Assembly (NCBI GenBank): GCA_010356995.1
Contig: ML996706.1
Location: forward strand, 383,509 to 447,508
Length of the DNA: 64,000 nt
Reading direction: 5' to 3'
Source of the DNA: Trichodelitschia bisporula
Taxonomy: Eukaryota > Ascomycota > Dothideomycetes > Phaeotrichales > Phaeotrichaceae
Below, one piece after another: positions 23,146-34,100 of the stretch. Each line of letters starts with the position of its first letter. The stretch's first letter is position 1. A program made the position numbers and the translations under genes. The notes under the pieces were generated by a model. The model did not search any database. It was not told where the DNA came from and worked only from the letters and a program-made list of their open reading frames with translations.

Positions 23146-25403
23146 ATGAGCAGTAGCGGAATTAAGAGGAACAAGAAGGCCTGTACAGAATGTAGACAGC
23201 AAAAGGTACGTCGAATGCACCACGGTCGCTTCAACATCGCCAATCGTCCCCTTCCCAGGTTCGCTGCGACGCAAAGGTCGACTCGTCCGACCCTTGTACG
23301 CGATGTCGCAAGATGCAGTTAAAGTGTGTCATATCCGACCCATTTAAGCGCGAGCACAAGCGCCAGTAAGTCCCTCTTGGTGCCTCCATCCGCGTGCTCG
23401 GCTAAAGGCGTTGTACCAAGGAGGTTGTCCGAATTGGAGCAGGAGACCAACGAGCTCCGCCAGAAGCTGCAGGCCCGGCATTCGTGGAACGGCTTCGTTG
23501 CTACCCCGGCAGCGAGTATTGAGTCCAACATCTCCACCATGAATGGCGTCCTCCATGCGAGGCGCACTTCGTCCATCATCTCGCCGTCCGGCGACCCTCC
23601 GTCGATTGGAACCACGGCTATCGGAACCGAAGAGCCCGAGGAGCACCCCGTTTCCAGCCCGACGTTGCCCACGCAGCCGCAGATCCTTGAAGGCGTCCAT
23701 GTTCCTGCGGCTCTGGTGGATGAGTTGTTCAGGCGGTATGCATACCCCCCGAACAATGTGCCCCAGTGCTGATGCTTTCAAGATTCTTTGATGATTTTTC
23801 GCACTTTCTGCCCGTGTTAGAGCAGCATCTGAGCCCTAATGCGTACTACCAGCAGTCGGAGTTTCTGTTCTGGGCTATCATTGGCGTTGCGTGTCGCAAC
23901 TTTCCAAAGAACCCGACCCTGTTGGACTCGCTCGGTGAAAAGATCCTGACCCTGGCCCTTATGTCTCTCCGACAACCGTCAGTGCCGAACATCAAGGGAC
24001 TGCTCCTCATCATGACATGGCCGCTGCCGCGCAGCGCCTCCTCTACCGACATCACCTATGCCATTTCAGGCTCCCTCTTGCACCTGGCCATGCAAATCGG
24101 ACTCCACATCCCCACTTCAAGTCAGGACTTTTCCCGAGTCAAGGTTTGCCTCACGGAAGCAGAAATCGCCAAACGTGCTGAACTGTGGGGCTACTGCATT
24201 GTCACTTACCAGCGGTGAGTTTTGTCGTCCGCTGAGCTCGGACCGCCCCCACTAAGTACTCAACAGCGCATGCAGTCTGAAAGGGCACTCGCCGTTGGCC
24301 ATGATGGAAACGTATCAGGACTCGGAGCAACGACATGCATTGTTTTCTCGCATCTCACCGGCGTTGCGGTTTCAGCTGAGGTTGAACGGCTTAGTCACTC
24401 GCTGCTGCTCGGCCTTGCTGCAAAATGGCCTTCGCACGATGACAAGGGAGCAAGAGCATTCATTGGATGTTTTCATCCGCGTATTTGAGGCGAGCTTGAA
24501 GGACGTCGAGCCCGAGGCCACATCTGGTAAGGTTGCGTTATCAGTGGCGCGGCTTTGCTGACTTGGCTAGAACTGGACAAGCTCTACCTCTACGTCTCGC
24601 GGTTGACAGTCCAAGTGTTCCATCTCTACAAGGACCAACCCAAAACCTTCCCGACTTTCCTCTTGACACGCCTTTATTCCAGCGCGTCTTTGGTGCTGCG
24701 GCACATTGACCGCCTCGACAGCACTGGCGTGATCAAAGCGGCATCAGCGCCATTCTATTTCGTCTTTGCGACCATTCTGTCGACGGTTGTCATCTTGCGA
24801 CTTTTGAAGAGCTCGGTATCAAGTTTCCTGGACGACAATGCCAAAGACACGTTCTTCATGGGCGTCAATATCCTCAAGCGGCTGTCGATTGAGCACAACG
24901 ACACAGCGTCACGCATGGTCCTCATCATGACGCAGTTGTGGAACAGCGAAAAGGCCTTTAGGCGGGCCGACGGCACCGAATGCACTTCACTGCGGATCAG
25001 AACGCGGCTGGCCATGAGCCCGGTATTCGATGCGATTTGGTGGTGGCGGGAAGAGTACGGCAACGAACAAGGAGTGTATGCTCCGCCATCGGACGTGCGC
25101 ACAGGTGAGCTTGCTGCAAAATCCCACGTTTTTGGGCAGCATATGCGGGCTGGGGTTGGGGCTGACAAATGGATAGGTTCGGTGAAGCCAGAAGCGACAC
25201 CCTCAAGCACAGACGTGCAAGCGTTTCCCAACGCAGCCGCCTTCCCAGCCGCTCCCTTCCAAGAGATATCAAGCTTCTTAGACGATCAACTTCTGGCCGA
25301 GCTGGGCTGGACCAACAGCAGCAACTATCTCTACCCCCAGATCCCGGCTTCCTACGCCAATGACTGGTACAGCCCAACTGACCTGAACGGCTTTGCAATT
25401 TGA
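23146..25403 (+). CDS. Zn2Cys6 (GAL4-type) transcription factor
   Basis: I model seven exons (23146-23205, 23259-23365, 23421-23735, 23783-24214, 24267-24526, 24571-25104, 25177-25403) giving 644 aa. The DNA-binding zinc cluster sits at the extreme N terminus: C13-x2-C16-x6-C23-x9-C33-x2-C36-x6-C43. It is followed by DPFKREHKRQ and a short coiled linker (RLSELEQETNELRQKL) typical of dimerising fungal regulators. A fungal-specific middle homology region spans roughly 180-500. The C terminus is hydrophobic/acidic and may activate transcription (inference). The last intron (25105-25176, 72 bp, GTGAGC...GCTGAC...TAG) is a multiple of three without a stop, so a retained form would also be translatable. 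Intron 2 ends in AAG, chosen because it gives an unbroken linker. An MFS exporter lies 674 bp downstream on the same strand. Confidence 0.88.
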
Positions 25404-26077
25404 ACAGGGCAGATCAAGGGCAGGCAAGGGCGGCTAGGCATTATGGCAGGGATACACCCACGCACAAAGCGCGGGATGGCAGCGCACCCTAAAGGCGGCA
25501 ATGGCCGCGGGGTGGTCGGGAATATTTCTCTGAGAACGGAAATGGCTACAGGCAGCAGATGCTCGCGTGCTAGAGCCCACACACCCCGGGTATGACGGCA
25601 TGCACAACCGGCGCCCGGCATGTATGGGGAGCAGAGCCGTGCGCGGTGCGTGCGAGCTCTTTCCGATGCAGAGCGGGGCAGGCAAACGACTCGTGGTCGG
25701 GGCCGGGAAACACTCAGTTGGGATTTGGGGAGCATTTAGGAAGTGGGGGGACTTTCTGGTTGCTCAATGCTATCGAGTACTCGGAATTGGCACAGTACCA
25801 GTAGGGTACGCGAACAACAAGGCAAAATTCCGCCAAATGTCGGTCAATCGCTCCTCTTGCCCCGCATCCAACCCATGCAGCATGTGACGTATAGCCGCAG
25901 CCTCGTGCCTCGCCACCCCTGTCACCCGGTACCGGTCCGGTCCCCAGTCCCTCACGAAGGCGAAGACTTGGCAACGCGGAACGGCCTCGGGAGCGAACGA
26001 AAGAGGTGCTCGAATAAAAGCAGCGGTGCGCGGAATGCCGAGCGCACTTTAATCTGTGGCACCTTCAGAAACTCGAC
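25404..26077. other. Spacer between regulator and MFS gene
   Basis: No gene is seen. This is the 3' flank of the regulator and the promoter of the transporter. I could identify no clear CGG-type inverted or direct repeat pair with confidence. Confidence 0.4.
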
Positions 26078-27850
26078 ATGGTTGCCAAACACGAGAAGGA
26101 GCCCGGCGCCAGCAGCACCGCGCCAGATGCGGAACCACCGGCCGAAAAAGTCGTACCCGTCGAGAACGATGCGGCTTCTTCCGATGTGCCGTATTCGATA
26201 TACACGACCAATCAGAAGCGATTGATGGTGCTGGCGGGCAGCCTCGCGGCCTTTTTTTCGCCGTTGAGTGCGAATATTTATATGCCGGCGCTTAATACCC
26301 TCGCTAAGGATCTCCATGTGTCGAATACGCTCATCGGGTTTACGGTTACGTCGTATTTGGTGAGTGGGGTGCGGGTTCTGGGGGCCGGGCGGTGCTCACA
26401 GCAAGCAGATATTCCAGGGTCTGGCACCGACGTTCGTAGGCGCGTTCGCCGATGCCCAGGGTTCGTGAACCATACGTCAACCGTTCAATATAAGCATGCG
26501 GCTAATTTTATAGGGCGCCGGCCCGCCTACATCGGCTGCATAATAATCTACCTCTGCGCCAACATCGGCCTCGCCCTGCAACGCAACTACGCCGCGCTCC
26601 TCATCCTCCGCTGTCTCCAGAGCTCCGGCTCCTCCGGCACCGTAGCGCTCTCCAATGCCGTCACTGCCGACCTCGTCACTTCCGCCGAGCGCGGCGCGTA
26701 TATCGGCTACGCGAGCGTGGCTGCCATCCTCGCGCCGAGTCTTGCGCCTGTGCTCGGCGGGCTCCTTGCGCAGTATGCCGGCTGGCCGTGGATATTCTGG
26801 TTCCTGGTCATTTTTGCCGTGGCCTTTTTCGTGCCGTTTTTTGTCTGGTTCCCGGAGACGTGTCGCCGGATTGTGGGGAATGGGTCTATTCCGCCGCCGA
26901 GGCTGAATCACAGTTTGCCGACGTGGTTGGCGGAGCGCAGGCTCAAGGCCGCAGGGCAGCATGAGGCGTTTGCCGAGCGGGATGCCCTGGCCGCGAAGCG
27001 ACGACTGCAGTTCCCGAGTCCAGTGGACACGCTAAAGATCATTTGCACGCGACTTGCAGGCACAGTCCTGGTAACCAACGGCCTGCTCTTCAGCTGCTAC
27101 TACGCAGTCAACGCCTCCCTCCCCTCGCAATTCGAAGCCGCCTACGGTCTAAACGACGTCCAAATCTCGCTAATCTACCTCCCGCTCGGCGTCGGGTCTC
27201 TCCTCTCCGCCTTCACGATCGGGAAGCTTATAGACTGGAATTATAGGCGCCATGCGGCGCGCCTCGGGTTCCCGGTACAGCGCAACCGGCAGGCTGATCT
27301 CTCGGGCTTCCCAATCGAGCGCGCGCGGCTGGAAATCGCGCTCCCGTTACTCGCCTTTGGGGCTGCGAGCATCGTCGTGTATGGGTGGCTGCTGGAGGCG
27401 CGCGTAAGCATTGCCGGGCCGTGCGTAATGCTGTTCGGGCTCGGGTATGCGGTGGTCGCAGGCTTCAACACCATGGCGGTACTCATGATCGACGTGTACC
27501 CCGGTGCGCCGGCGACGGCAACGGCGGCGAATAATCTGGTGAGGTGTTGGATGGGGGCGGGGGCGACGGCTTTTGTGATTCCGTTGACGGAGAAGATTGG
27601 GGTGGGGTGGACGTGTACGCTGTTTAGTGGGGTTTGGGTGGTGTTTTCGTTTCCGATGTTGATTATGTTGATGAGGCGGGGGCCGCGGTGGAGGGAGGAG
27701 ACGAGGGATAGGGAGGAGAGGAGGAGGAAGGCGAAGGAGGTGGAGGGGGGGGAGGGGGAGGGTGGGGAGCCGTTGACGGAGGGTGTGGGGTCGGGGGAGA
27801 AGGAGGCTGGGGCGAGGGAGGAGGTGGTGGGGAAGGAAATGAAGGTGTAG
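26078..27850 (+). CDS. MFS transporter, DHA1-like drug/organic-compound exporter
   Basis: I model three exons (26078-26359, 26409-26460, 26514-27850) giving 556 aa. Splicing rebuilds the signature MFS loop motif: [27 protein letters not shown], matching G-x-x-A-D-x-x-G-R-R-P between helices 2 and 3. About 12 membrane helices follow an N-terminal hydrophilic segment of ~50 residues, with a central loop between helices 6 and 7. SSGSSGTVALSNAVTADL and APSLAPVLGGLLAQYAGWPWIFWF match the DHA1 antiporter motif C region. The sequence resembles yeast Qdr/Aqr1/Dtr1-type proton antiporters; the substrate is unknown. The C-terminal tail (about 70 residues) is an extreme E/G/R/K-rich low-complexity run. 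The two introns (49 and 53 bp) contain no in-frame stop and together are a multiple of three, so unspliced RNA would still read through. Confidence 0.9.
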   Translation: MVAKHEKEPGASSTAPDAEPPAEKVVPVENDAASSDVPYSIYTTNQKRLMVLAGSLAAFFSPLSANIYMPALNTLAKDLHVSNTLIGFTVTSYLVSGVRVLGAGRCSQQADIPGSGTDVRRRVRRCPGFVNHTSTVQYKHAANFIGRRPAYIGCIIIYLCANIGLALQRNYAALLILRCLQSSGSSGTVALSNAVTADLVTSAERGAYIGYASVAAILAPSLAPVLGGLLAQYAGWPWIFWFLVIFAVAFFVPFFVWFPETCRRIVGNGSIPPPRLNHSLPTWLAERRLKAAGQHEAFAERDALAAKRRLQFPSPVDTLKIICTRLAGTVLVTNGLLFSCYYAVNASLPSQFEAAYGLNDVQISLIYLPLGVGSLLSAFTIGKLIDWNYRRHAARLGFPVQRNRQADLSGFPIERARLEIALPLLAFGAASIVVYGWLLEARVSIAGPCVMLFGLGYAVVAGFNTMAVLMIDVYPGAPATATAANNLVRCWMGAGATAFVIPLTEKIGVGWTCTLFSGVWVVFSFPMLIMLMRRGPRWREETRDREERRRKAKEVEGGEGEGGEPLTEGVGSGEKEAGAREEVVGKEMKV

Positions 27851-28354
27851 AATTTGGATTGGGAGTTTTGGGGCGGTGTCTTAGAACTAGATGGGCGTTT
27901 TAGATATCATTTATTCCATGGGTAGTCGTCCGTCGATGTTGCATCACCTCAGCCTTGCGGCTCACGTGACCGCGTGTGGTGTACGGCATGCCCTTGTTCC
28001 CTCGATACTTGATTCTTCCTCCCATCAGTATGAATGATGAAAGAAGGATATTGGCCTTAGAGAAGGGATAGAGTCTGTTTTGTCAAATGGGTCTGGCAAC
28101 GGGATGCTTCTCTACGGAGGAAATGGCGAAACAGGAACACATCTCATGTCGATATGAGGAAGGAGCATTGGTAGACATGAAGGAACAGGGCGGACATGAT
28201 GTAGTGTGCGCATGACAGCAGGAAAGAGCATAGGAGAATAATTATGCCCATGTCGCTGGACACAGCGCATAGAGCCGATCCTCACCGCGGGCCATCATAA
28301 ACCCCAGAAAAGGGCACACCCATTCAACCTCCCCATCCCAGCCGCCATCCATAC
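27851..28354. other. Tail-to-tail spacer (MFS / FMN-binding protein)
   Basis: No gene is supported. These are the converging 3' flanks of the two neighbouring genes. Confidence 0.45.
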
Positions 28355-29195
28355 CTACGGCCACGTCTCCACCTCTGTCCACTGTTCCTCTCTATCCTCC
28401 CGTTCATCTAATTCCTCCAGCGTATACAATCTCCTCCTCGCCCTGGCCATGTCATTCAAATCTGTCGCCTCAACCTCAAACGGCGTGATAACCACAACGC
28501 GAAAATTCTCCCTCGCAACCGGGTCCTGCAAATCCTCCACCAACTCGCCCTGCTTCAAACTCGCACTATCGTACTCCTCATCCACCGGCTTCCCCGGCGG
28601 CGGCGCCTTGAAGCTCCCTGCAACGATCAGCTGCGGTCCCGCATCAGGCCAGAACCTACTAACCGCGCATCACGGGCGCCATGTTCCCAAAATGCGCCTC
28701 CACCTCGCGCTTCCAGCTCCACCCAGTCCCCTCCCCCACCCTTCTCATCCACTGCGAAACCACCACCCGGGCCGTCACTCTTTCATGGTGCGACCTAACC
28801 TCCCGATCCGCCTCCTCTAGGTCAAGCACATACGCCTTCCCCCTAACCCGCCACTGCACCCCCGCCTCACGGGCCCAAAAAACCGCTTCAACGTCCGCGC
28901 CCCCGCTCCCGTCCCTATTCGCCTCCGGGTGGCGCGTCAACTCACGCACCTTTTCGCTCCGCGCGTCGGTCGTGAATGTCAGGCAGTCGGATTCATAGAT
29001 CGGCGGGTTGCGCGGGGCGGGGTTGTGGACGGAGGTAGGGAGAGCGGTCCAGAAGCCGCGGAAGATGCAGGTGCGAGCGCGGGGGAGGAATGGTCGGGTG
29101 GTGGTTGTGGTTGCGAGGGTGAATTCGGGGGAGGGCATTTGCGAGATGTGGGTGAGGAAGGAGGAGCGCCAGGGGGCGGGGGCGGGGACGGGCAT
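28355..29195 (-). CDS. PNPOx-like FMN-binding protein (Alr4036 type)
   Basis: Two exons (29195-28664, 28617-28355) give 264 aa. The 46-bp intron (GTTAGT...GCTGATC...CAG) rebuilds FGNMAPVMRG-SFKAPPPGKPV, a stretch I associate with the fungal pyridoxamine-phosphate-oxidase/Alr4036 FMN-binding family. The start is MPVPAPAPWRSSFLTHI, where WR...FL is the usual opening. Other visible features are a central beta-barrel segment (CIFRGFW, SDCLTFTTDARSEKV), AEVFWA-like DVEAVFWAREAGVQWRVRGKAYVL, and a C-terminal NFRVVVITPFEVEATDLND. The family binds FMN, but the substrate of the fungal members is unknown. A role in vitamin B6 metabolism is not established from sequence. The start codon directly follows a (CCCACAA)n run on the coding strand. 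Confidence 0.82.
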
Positions 29196-30280
29196 TGTGG
29201 GTTGTGGGTTGTGGGTTGCGGGTGGGATGGGAAGCGTTTGTGGGGAGTTGGACTGGAGAAGGGATACTAGAGGAAATGGACGTGTACTGTAGCTGTGAGG
29301 TGAGGGGCATCGCAGTGCATCGCGGGGCATCGCGGTTCCTTACCCCGTGACGTCAGCAGGCCCACCCATCATGGGTGTTGATTGGTTGTCTATTCAACGT
29401 CGACAGCAACAACATGAGCCTCTTCCATCAGTCCATCTTCTCAGTTTCTTCTTTTCAATTGACTGACATGGTGCTCCTACCTGATATATCTCCATTACCA
29501 CGCGCCTGTCCCGTATGTGGCGCCAGACTAATCACAGTTTGCGAGGCAGTTTACGCCTCACATGGTGGTTGACAAGCTCCCTCCTTTCTACTTCTAAGCT
29601 CAGGAAAGAGCAATGCTTCTCCCTGATGCCTAAAGGCCGTAGGTCCAGTGGGTTGGGTTGCTACACATCTTCACTGTCCGAGACAACCCCAGGAGATGCG
29701 TGCCGAAGCCTTTAGCCATCCGTCCTCCATGTCTTTCCCACGGGGGATACGAAGTTGTACTGTGCCGGATCTGGTGTCGAGAAGGGTGGATCAGTGCCCG
29801 ATAATAGATCTGCCCCGAGTCAGCAGTAATTTCATGGCTAGAGCCAGAGATAGGTCCATACTGACAGCTGTTGTACGTCCAGAAACTGGCGATAGTCCCG
29901 GGAACTAAGCGGCCTTCGACTTCATATCACACTCCATATCACCACCACAAAACGCGTAACCGGGATGCAGAATGTGTAGCAACTACCGCTATTCCACCTC
30001 CTAACACCATCCAAATCCCATTCCAAAGTCCCATGGTATCAACGAGTCCCAAGTCCTCAATGTATGTACCCAAAACGACCGTGACTGTGCGAACAAGAAA
30101 AACGACAGTCAACCCTCTAAGCACAGAAAAAGAAAAGCCAACTTTTTCTCCGTTCTCCCATATGTTCAAAAAGACAGCCCACAACACCAGGATGTGCTCC
30201 CCGCCCAGTTCACATGCCATAGAATCGCCCGCTAGTACGCAATCAAAGAAAAAGAGACGCCAAAGAAACAGGAAGGAGCG
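29196..30280. other. Intergenic stretch
   Basis: No gene is supported. At 29197-29222 a 7-bp unit (GGGTTGT on the plus strand) repeats about three times right at the start of the FMN-binding gene. The segment from about 29900 to 30280 is probably the 3' flank of the next minus-strand gene. Confidence 0.45.
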
Positions 30281-31228
30281 TTACGTCCTTGCCACATACC
30301 GCAGCCGCGGCGGCAATAGCGCGAGCGCATCCTCCAAGTCGTCGTCCCCTTCCCCATCGTCCGCCTCGATTTGCAGCCCGCCCTCGACCACCGCCGCCGC
30401 AAGCACCCCCCCAGATACTTTGATATCCTGCTTGACGATGAGTGTATCCGCCTCCGCCTCCTCCTCCTCCTCCTCCTGCTTACGCATCTTGACCTCCACC
30501 TTCAGCCTCTCAACCTGCTCCCCAGCCAACCTCTGAATCTCCACAAACACGCTCCTCGCACCTTCGATCTCCGCGCTCGAAACCCCATCACGCAAGAACT
30601 GATGCGCGCCCCTCTCGCAAAACGCCTGCGCCTTCTCCAGCTGCCGATCCGCCTCGGCAAGCACCTCGTCAGGGCTCGCATCAGGCCTCAGCCCCGTCGA
30701 CCCGCTGTACAACGCCTCCATGCGGCTGGCCATGCGCGCCTTGCGGATGGCGGCACGTCCGCTCCCAACGTAGCGTACCAGTACCTCGAAGGCGGACTGC
30801 ACCTCGCTATCGTAGTACACGACCACCATGCCGTGCCGGTTCGAGCGATAGTGTTCTGAGATGCCGATTGAGATATGGCTAGCTGACGCGTCGGCGACGG
30901 CGGGCCCGCGCTTACGCTCTTTGGATTCGCCGCGTGTAGCCGAGAGGAGCGAGCCGGGCTTGCGTTTACGTAGGAGGAAGGAGCTTTTCTTCGGGGTCGA
31001 AGGGCCGGGACTGGGGCTCGGGGGCTCTGTGGCGTCGCTATTACGGTCTCGCCGTCGGATAGATTTATTGGAGCTGGATCTGCGTGGGCTCTTGTGTGGA
31101 GAGGAGGACTCGAGGCGGGCGAGCTCGGCCTGGCGGGCAGCGATTCGGGCTTCGAGGGAAGTGAGGGCGGAAAGCCAGGTGGGGACGTTTTCGGTAAGGA
31201 GGGTGAAGCATTTCAGCGATTCGGTCAT
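30281..31228 (-). CDS. Uncharacterised protein with coiled N terminus and basic linker
   Basis: This is a single uninterrupted frame of 315 aa that I do not assign to a named family. Residues 1-45 (MTESLKCFTLLTENVPTWLS, EARIAARQAELARLE) form an amphipathic, partly coiled helix. Residues 45-110 are a Ser/Pro/Lys/Arg linker with several KRK-type clusters that could act as nuclear signals. Residues 110-280 look globular and helical (HISIGISEHYRSNRHG, VQSAFEVLVRYVGSG, AIRKARMASRMEALY, ARSVFVEIQRLAGEQVERLK). The C terminus is acidic (ADDGEGDDDLEDALALLPPRLRYV). Smooth codon use and a long frame with no intron support a real gene. The function is unknown. Confidence 0.75.
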   Translation of the reverse strand: MTESLKCFTLLTENVPTWLSALTSLEARIAARQAELARLESSSPHKSPRRSSSNKSIRRRDRNSDATEPPSPSPGPSTPKKSSFLLRKRKPGSLLSATRGESKERKRGPAVADASASHISIGISEHYRSNRHGMVVVYYDSEVQSAFEVLVRYVGSGRAAIRKARMASRMEALYSGSTGLRPDASPDEVLAEADRQLEKAQAFCERGAHQFLRDGVSSAEIEGARSVFVEIQRLAGEQVERLKVEVKMRKQEEEEEEAEADTLIVKQDIKVSGGVLAAAVVEGGLQIEADDGEGDDDLEDALALLPPRLRYVART

Positions 31229-31720
31229 TGTGGATGAGTATGTTGGGTTCTATCGGCAGGCCATCAAAGTATTTATTGGTTCTGGAGCTGGGCGTGTTGT
31301 TAGGGTGTTGGTGATGGCGAGGTTGACATCACTCGCGGATCGGCCCCTCTGGTAAGAGGCGCGACGGTTGAGACGTTCTTTGCGGGCGCGGATGAGGCTC
31401 GAAGTGAGGCAGTCGGAGGTTATAACGGTACTGTGAGATGGCGGTCGGAGGATCAACGGCCGATCCGATGATCGTACAGGAGTGAGGCGGCGGCGCAGGG
31501 TAGCGGGAATGACGCGCTGAAGGAAGACAAGAGGCGAAACGAAAGGGTTGAAGAAAAAGGTATGCACGACAGGTGAGAAGAGCGCGAAAAGGTGATGAGA
31601 TGGTGAGGATGAGGATGAGTACGGAGTATGTTGCCGTTGAAGGAGACGAGTTTAGAAGTGGCAGGGATTAGGGGGCGGGGTGCGCAGTGGGCAGTGGATC
31701 GCAGGAAGTGGACAGGCCGA

Positions 31721-31765
31721 TGAACCGCTGAACCGCTGAACCGCTGAACCGCTGAACCGCTGAAT
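31721..31765. repeat. 8-bp tandem repeat (TGAACCGC)n
   Basis: Five perfect copies of TGAACCGC are followed by decayed copies (TGAATCGA and similar) up to about 31790. A purine-rich GGCGAGA/GACGAGA run continues to about 31855. No gene overlaps it. Confidence 0.85.
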
Positions 31766-33134
31766 CGATAAACTGAAGAACCGATGAACTGACGGGAAAA
31801 CGGGAGGACGAGATGACAACAATACGGGAAGACGAGACGGCGAGAAGGCGAGACGACGCTTTTGTGTTTGCAATCCCCGTCTTGGCCTTTGGTGAATCCA
31901 CCTCCAATTAGCGGGGTGACTGCTTGGCCCCGGCCACGGCGTACGGTAACAGCGCACCCTACCCCCGGGTTCAGCGGGCCACCCCCCTCAGCCCTAGGCG
32001 GGTATCCCCTAAAAGCCCCCTAAATTCACACCCGCTCGATGTGAGACTTCAAGCCGCATGTCCAGCGAACAGTCGAATGGGAAGGACAGGATGGGGAAAG
32101 GTGCCCGATATTATTGACCTATTGCTTTTCCTCATCGCCCCCAGTCATCTCATAAACTTCTCGATACCCAACACTGATCCTTCGAGACAGACAACCGGCC
32201 TGACGAATACATCCCCATTTCACTCCGAGAGCGTACTGAACCGCGCGAATCTCTCTTCTCTTCCCCTTACCCACCCCTCAGCTCCCACCTCCATCCCAAG
32301 TCGGAAACAATAAAGTGCTAAATGTGCCACGTCTGCCCTCCCTCTCTGCCGGCCTCCATAGCGAGCGGAGTCGGCGTGCAGGTCTGGGACATGGGCCGAC
32401 CGCATCTCTGGGTCTTCACCTCTTCCGAAGCTGTCTTCACCGAAAACCCAAGTCTGGCCCGGTCCCATGATTACAGCGTACTGTACGGATGTAGGATCAG
32501 TCCACAATTCACTCACCATCGCTATGTGGACATTGCAACTTTTTGAGCCAAGACGTGAAAAGCACCGAACATAAAAAGGCGTCAAGCAGGCGTCCCTCGG
32601 AGATGCTCCCGTACATCCCCGCACCTCCACCGACGTCGCTGCCACTCCACGCGCTCACAGACCTTTGATAACTAACCTTTAATTCCTCGCATCTCTCCAT
32701 ATCTTTTACCACACGGGCACCTGCAACCACCCATCGTGTCAACGGCCTCGCCTCACCACCCGCCGCGACACAGCATCAAGACAACGCTGCTCGCGCAGCC
32801 CTCTGCACTCCTCGCTGACCGCAGACCGCTCCCCCGCCCAGCCCTCCGGGCCGCCGATATCCCCGCCAGGCCAGTCAATCATCGTCGCTGGATCCCACGC
32901 CTAGACTGCTCGAAGCTCCGCTAACCTTTCCTCCAGTCCGAAGACGTGTGTGATGTGCGCGCCCTCATGACCGCTCCTGCTGCTGCGCAGCAGCCCCAAC
33001 CCCACGCGAGCAAGGCACCTAGGATCGTCCCGCTGCCCGGCCGGCGCGGACGCAGTTGCTAGTGACCGTTTTGTAGCCGCATCGCGCCACGCTAAGCGCG
33101 GCCGTGTTTAGGTTGTGCTGGCGAGATAGGGCGG

Positions 33135-33174
33135 ACTAGAACTAGAACTATCCGTAGTACGCACTAGTTCTAGT
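33135..33174. repeat. Perfect 11-bp inverted repeat with 18-bp loop
   Basis: ACTAGAACTAG at 33135-33145 is the exact reverse complement of CTAGTTCTAGT at 33164-33174. The left arm and loop share 21 of 24 bases with 37354-37377, on the far side of the broken HET gene. This could be a decayed element end or a small hairpin element. The sequence alone does not settle which. Confidence 0.7.
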
Positions 33175-33930
33175 TTTAGCGAGCAAGACGCGGAGCGCGC
33201 CGGCTTGAGGCCGATGTGCAGCGCTGGACGGTTGCGGAGGGACGCACAGCGAGTTTGCTATGCGCGGAACGTCGCACCGCAGCGAGCAGCGGTAACGGCG
33301 GCGAAGGTGCAGGAGGGCGAGCGTGTCGAGGCAAATTCACGCAGTGCGGAAGATGGGCGAGGAGTTCGCGGGATGACGCGGGAGACGCGGCCAATGGCGA
33401 GCGGCGGAGAGTTGCCTTTTCAACGAGCGCCGAGCGTGCGGCGGGAAAGGCTGGCGGAACTACCGTAGAGCGACCGACATATTTTGTTTTTTTATGCCCC
33501 TGGTGTTGTGCCTTCTCCGAATTACTCTATCCAGCTGGTACGGGTATTCGTGATCGGCTGTCTTCGATACTTGGAACGGTTGATTGACTTGACGGTGAAG
33601 AGAGAAGGTTGAGAGTGGCCAATATTGGAATGGAATTGTAAGGCGGAGAGGCTCCCACTCCATGTGATGTGCCGGAGTAGAGCTCTGAAGTTGTGGAGCT
33701 GTGGAGCAGCGGAGGGGACGCACACTGCGCTACGCTCAGCGGCACATATCCTATTCCGGCGAGCGTCACGGGTGAGGCTGCATTTGCTTTGCATGCATAT
33801 TTTTGCGCTTCCGGCCTGATGCATGTTGCGAGCAACAGTTGGAGGTCCAACGCGAATTTGAACGCGAATTGAGCCTCCGCACCTATGCCGTTGACGGAGC
33901 CTCCGAGATTAGCCGTTGGGTTAACAGTTA

Positions 33931-34100
33931 GCATCATGTCGTCGTCGGAATCCCATACCACTTCACTCGCCAATATCCACCATTGCGCCTGTTTCATCCA
34001 ATCAGATTCCGGTCAGCATCGTGAAGTCTTCGGAATCCCCTCCCCACTTCCTCGCTAATGTCCACCATCGCGCCTGTCTCATCCAATCACATTCGGGCCG
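33931..34100. repeat. Diverged tandem duplication, 85-bp period
   Basis: Two adjacent copies, starting at 33931 and 34016, share the blocks AGCATC, CGGAATCCC, CCACCAT-GCGCCTGT and TCATCCAATCA-ATTC. Read on the minus strand, both copies give similar peptides (QARWWTLAR and QAQWWILAS, followed by an acidic run and MLT). The duplicated unit may therefore once have been coding, but no intact frame contains both. Confidence 0.7.
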
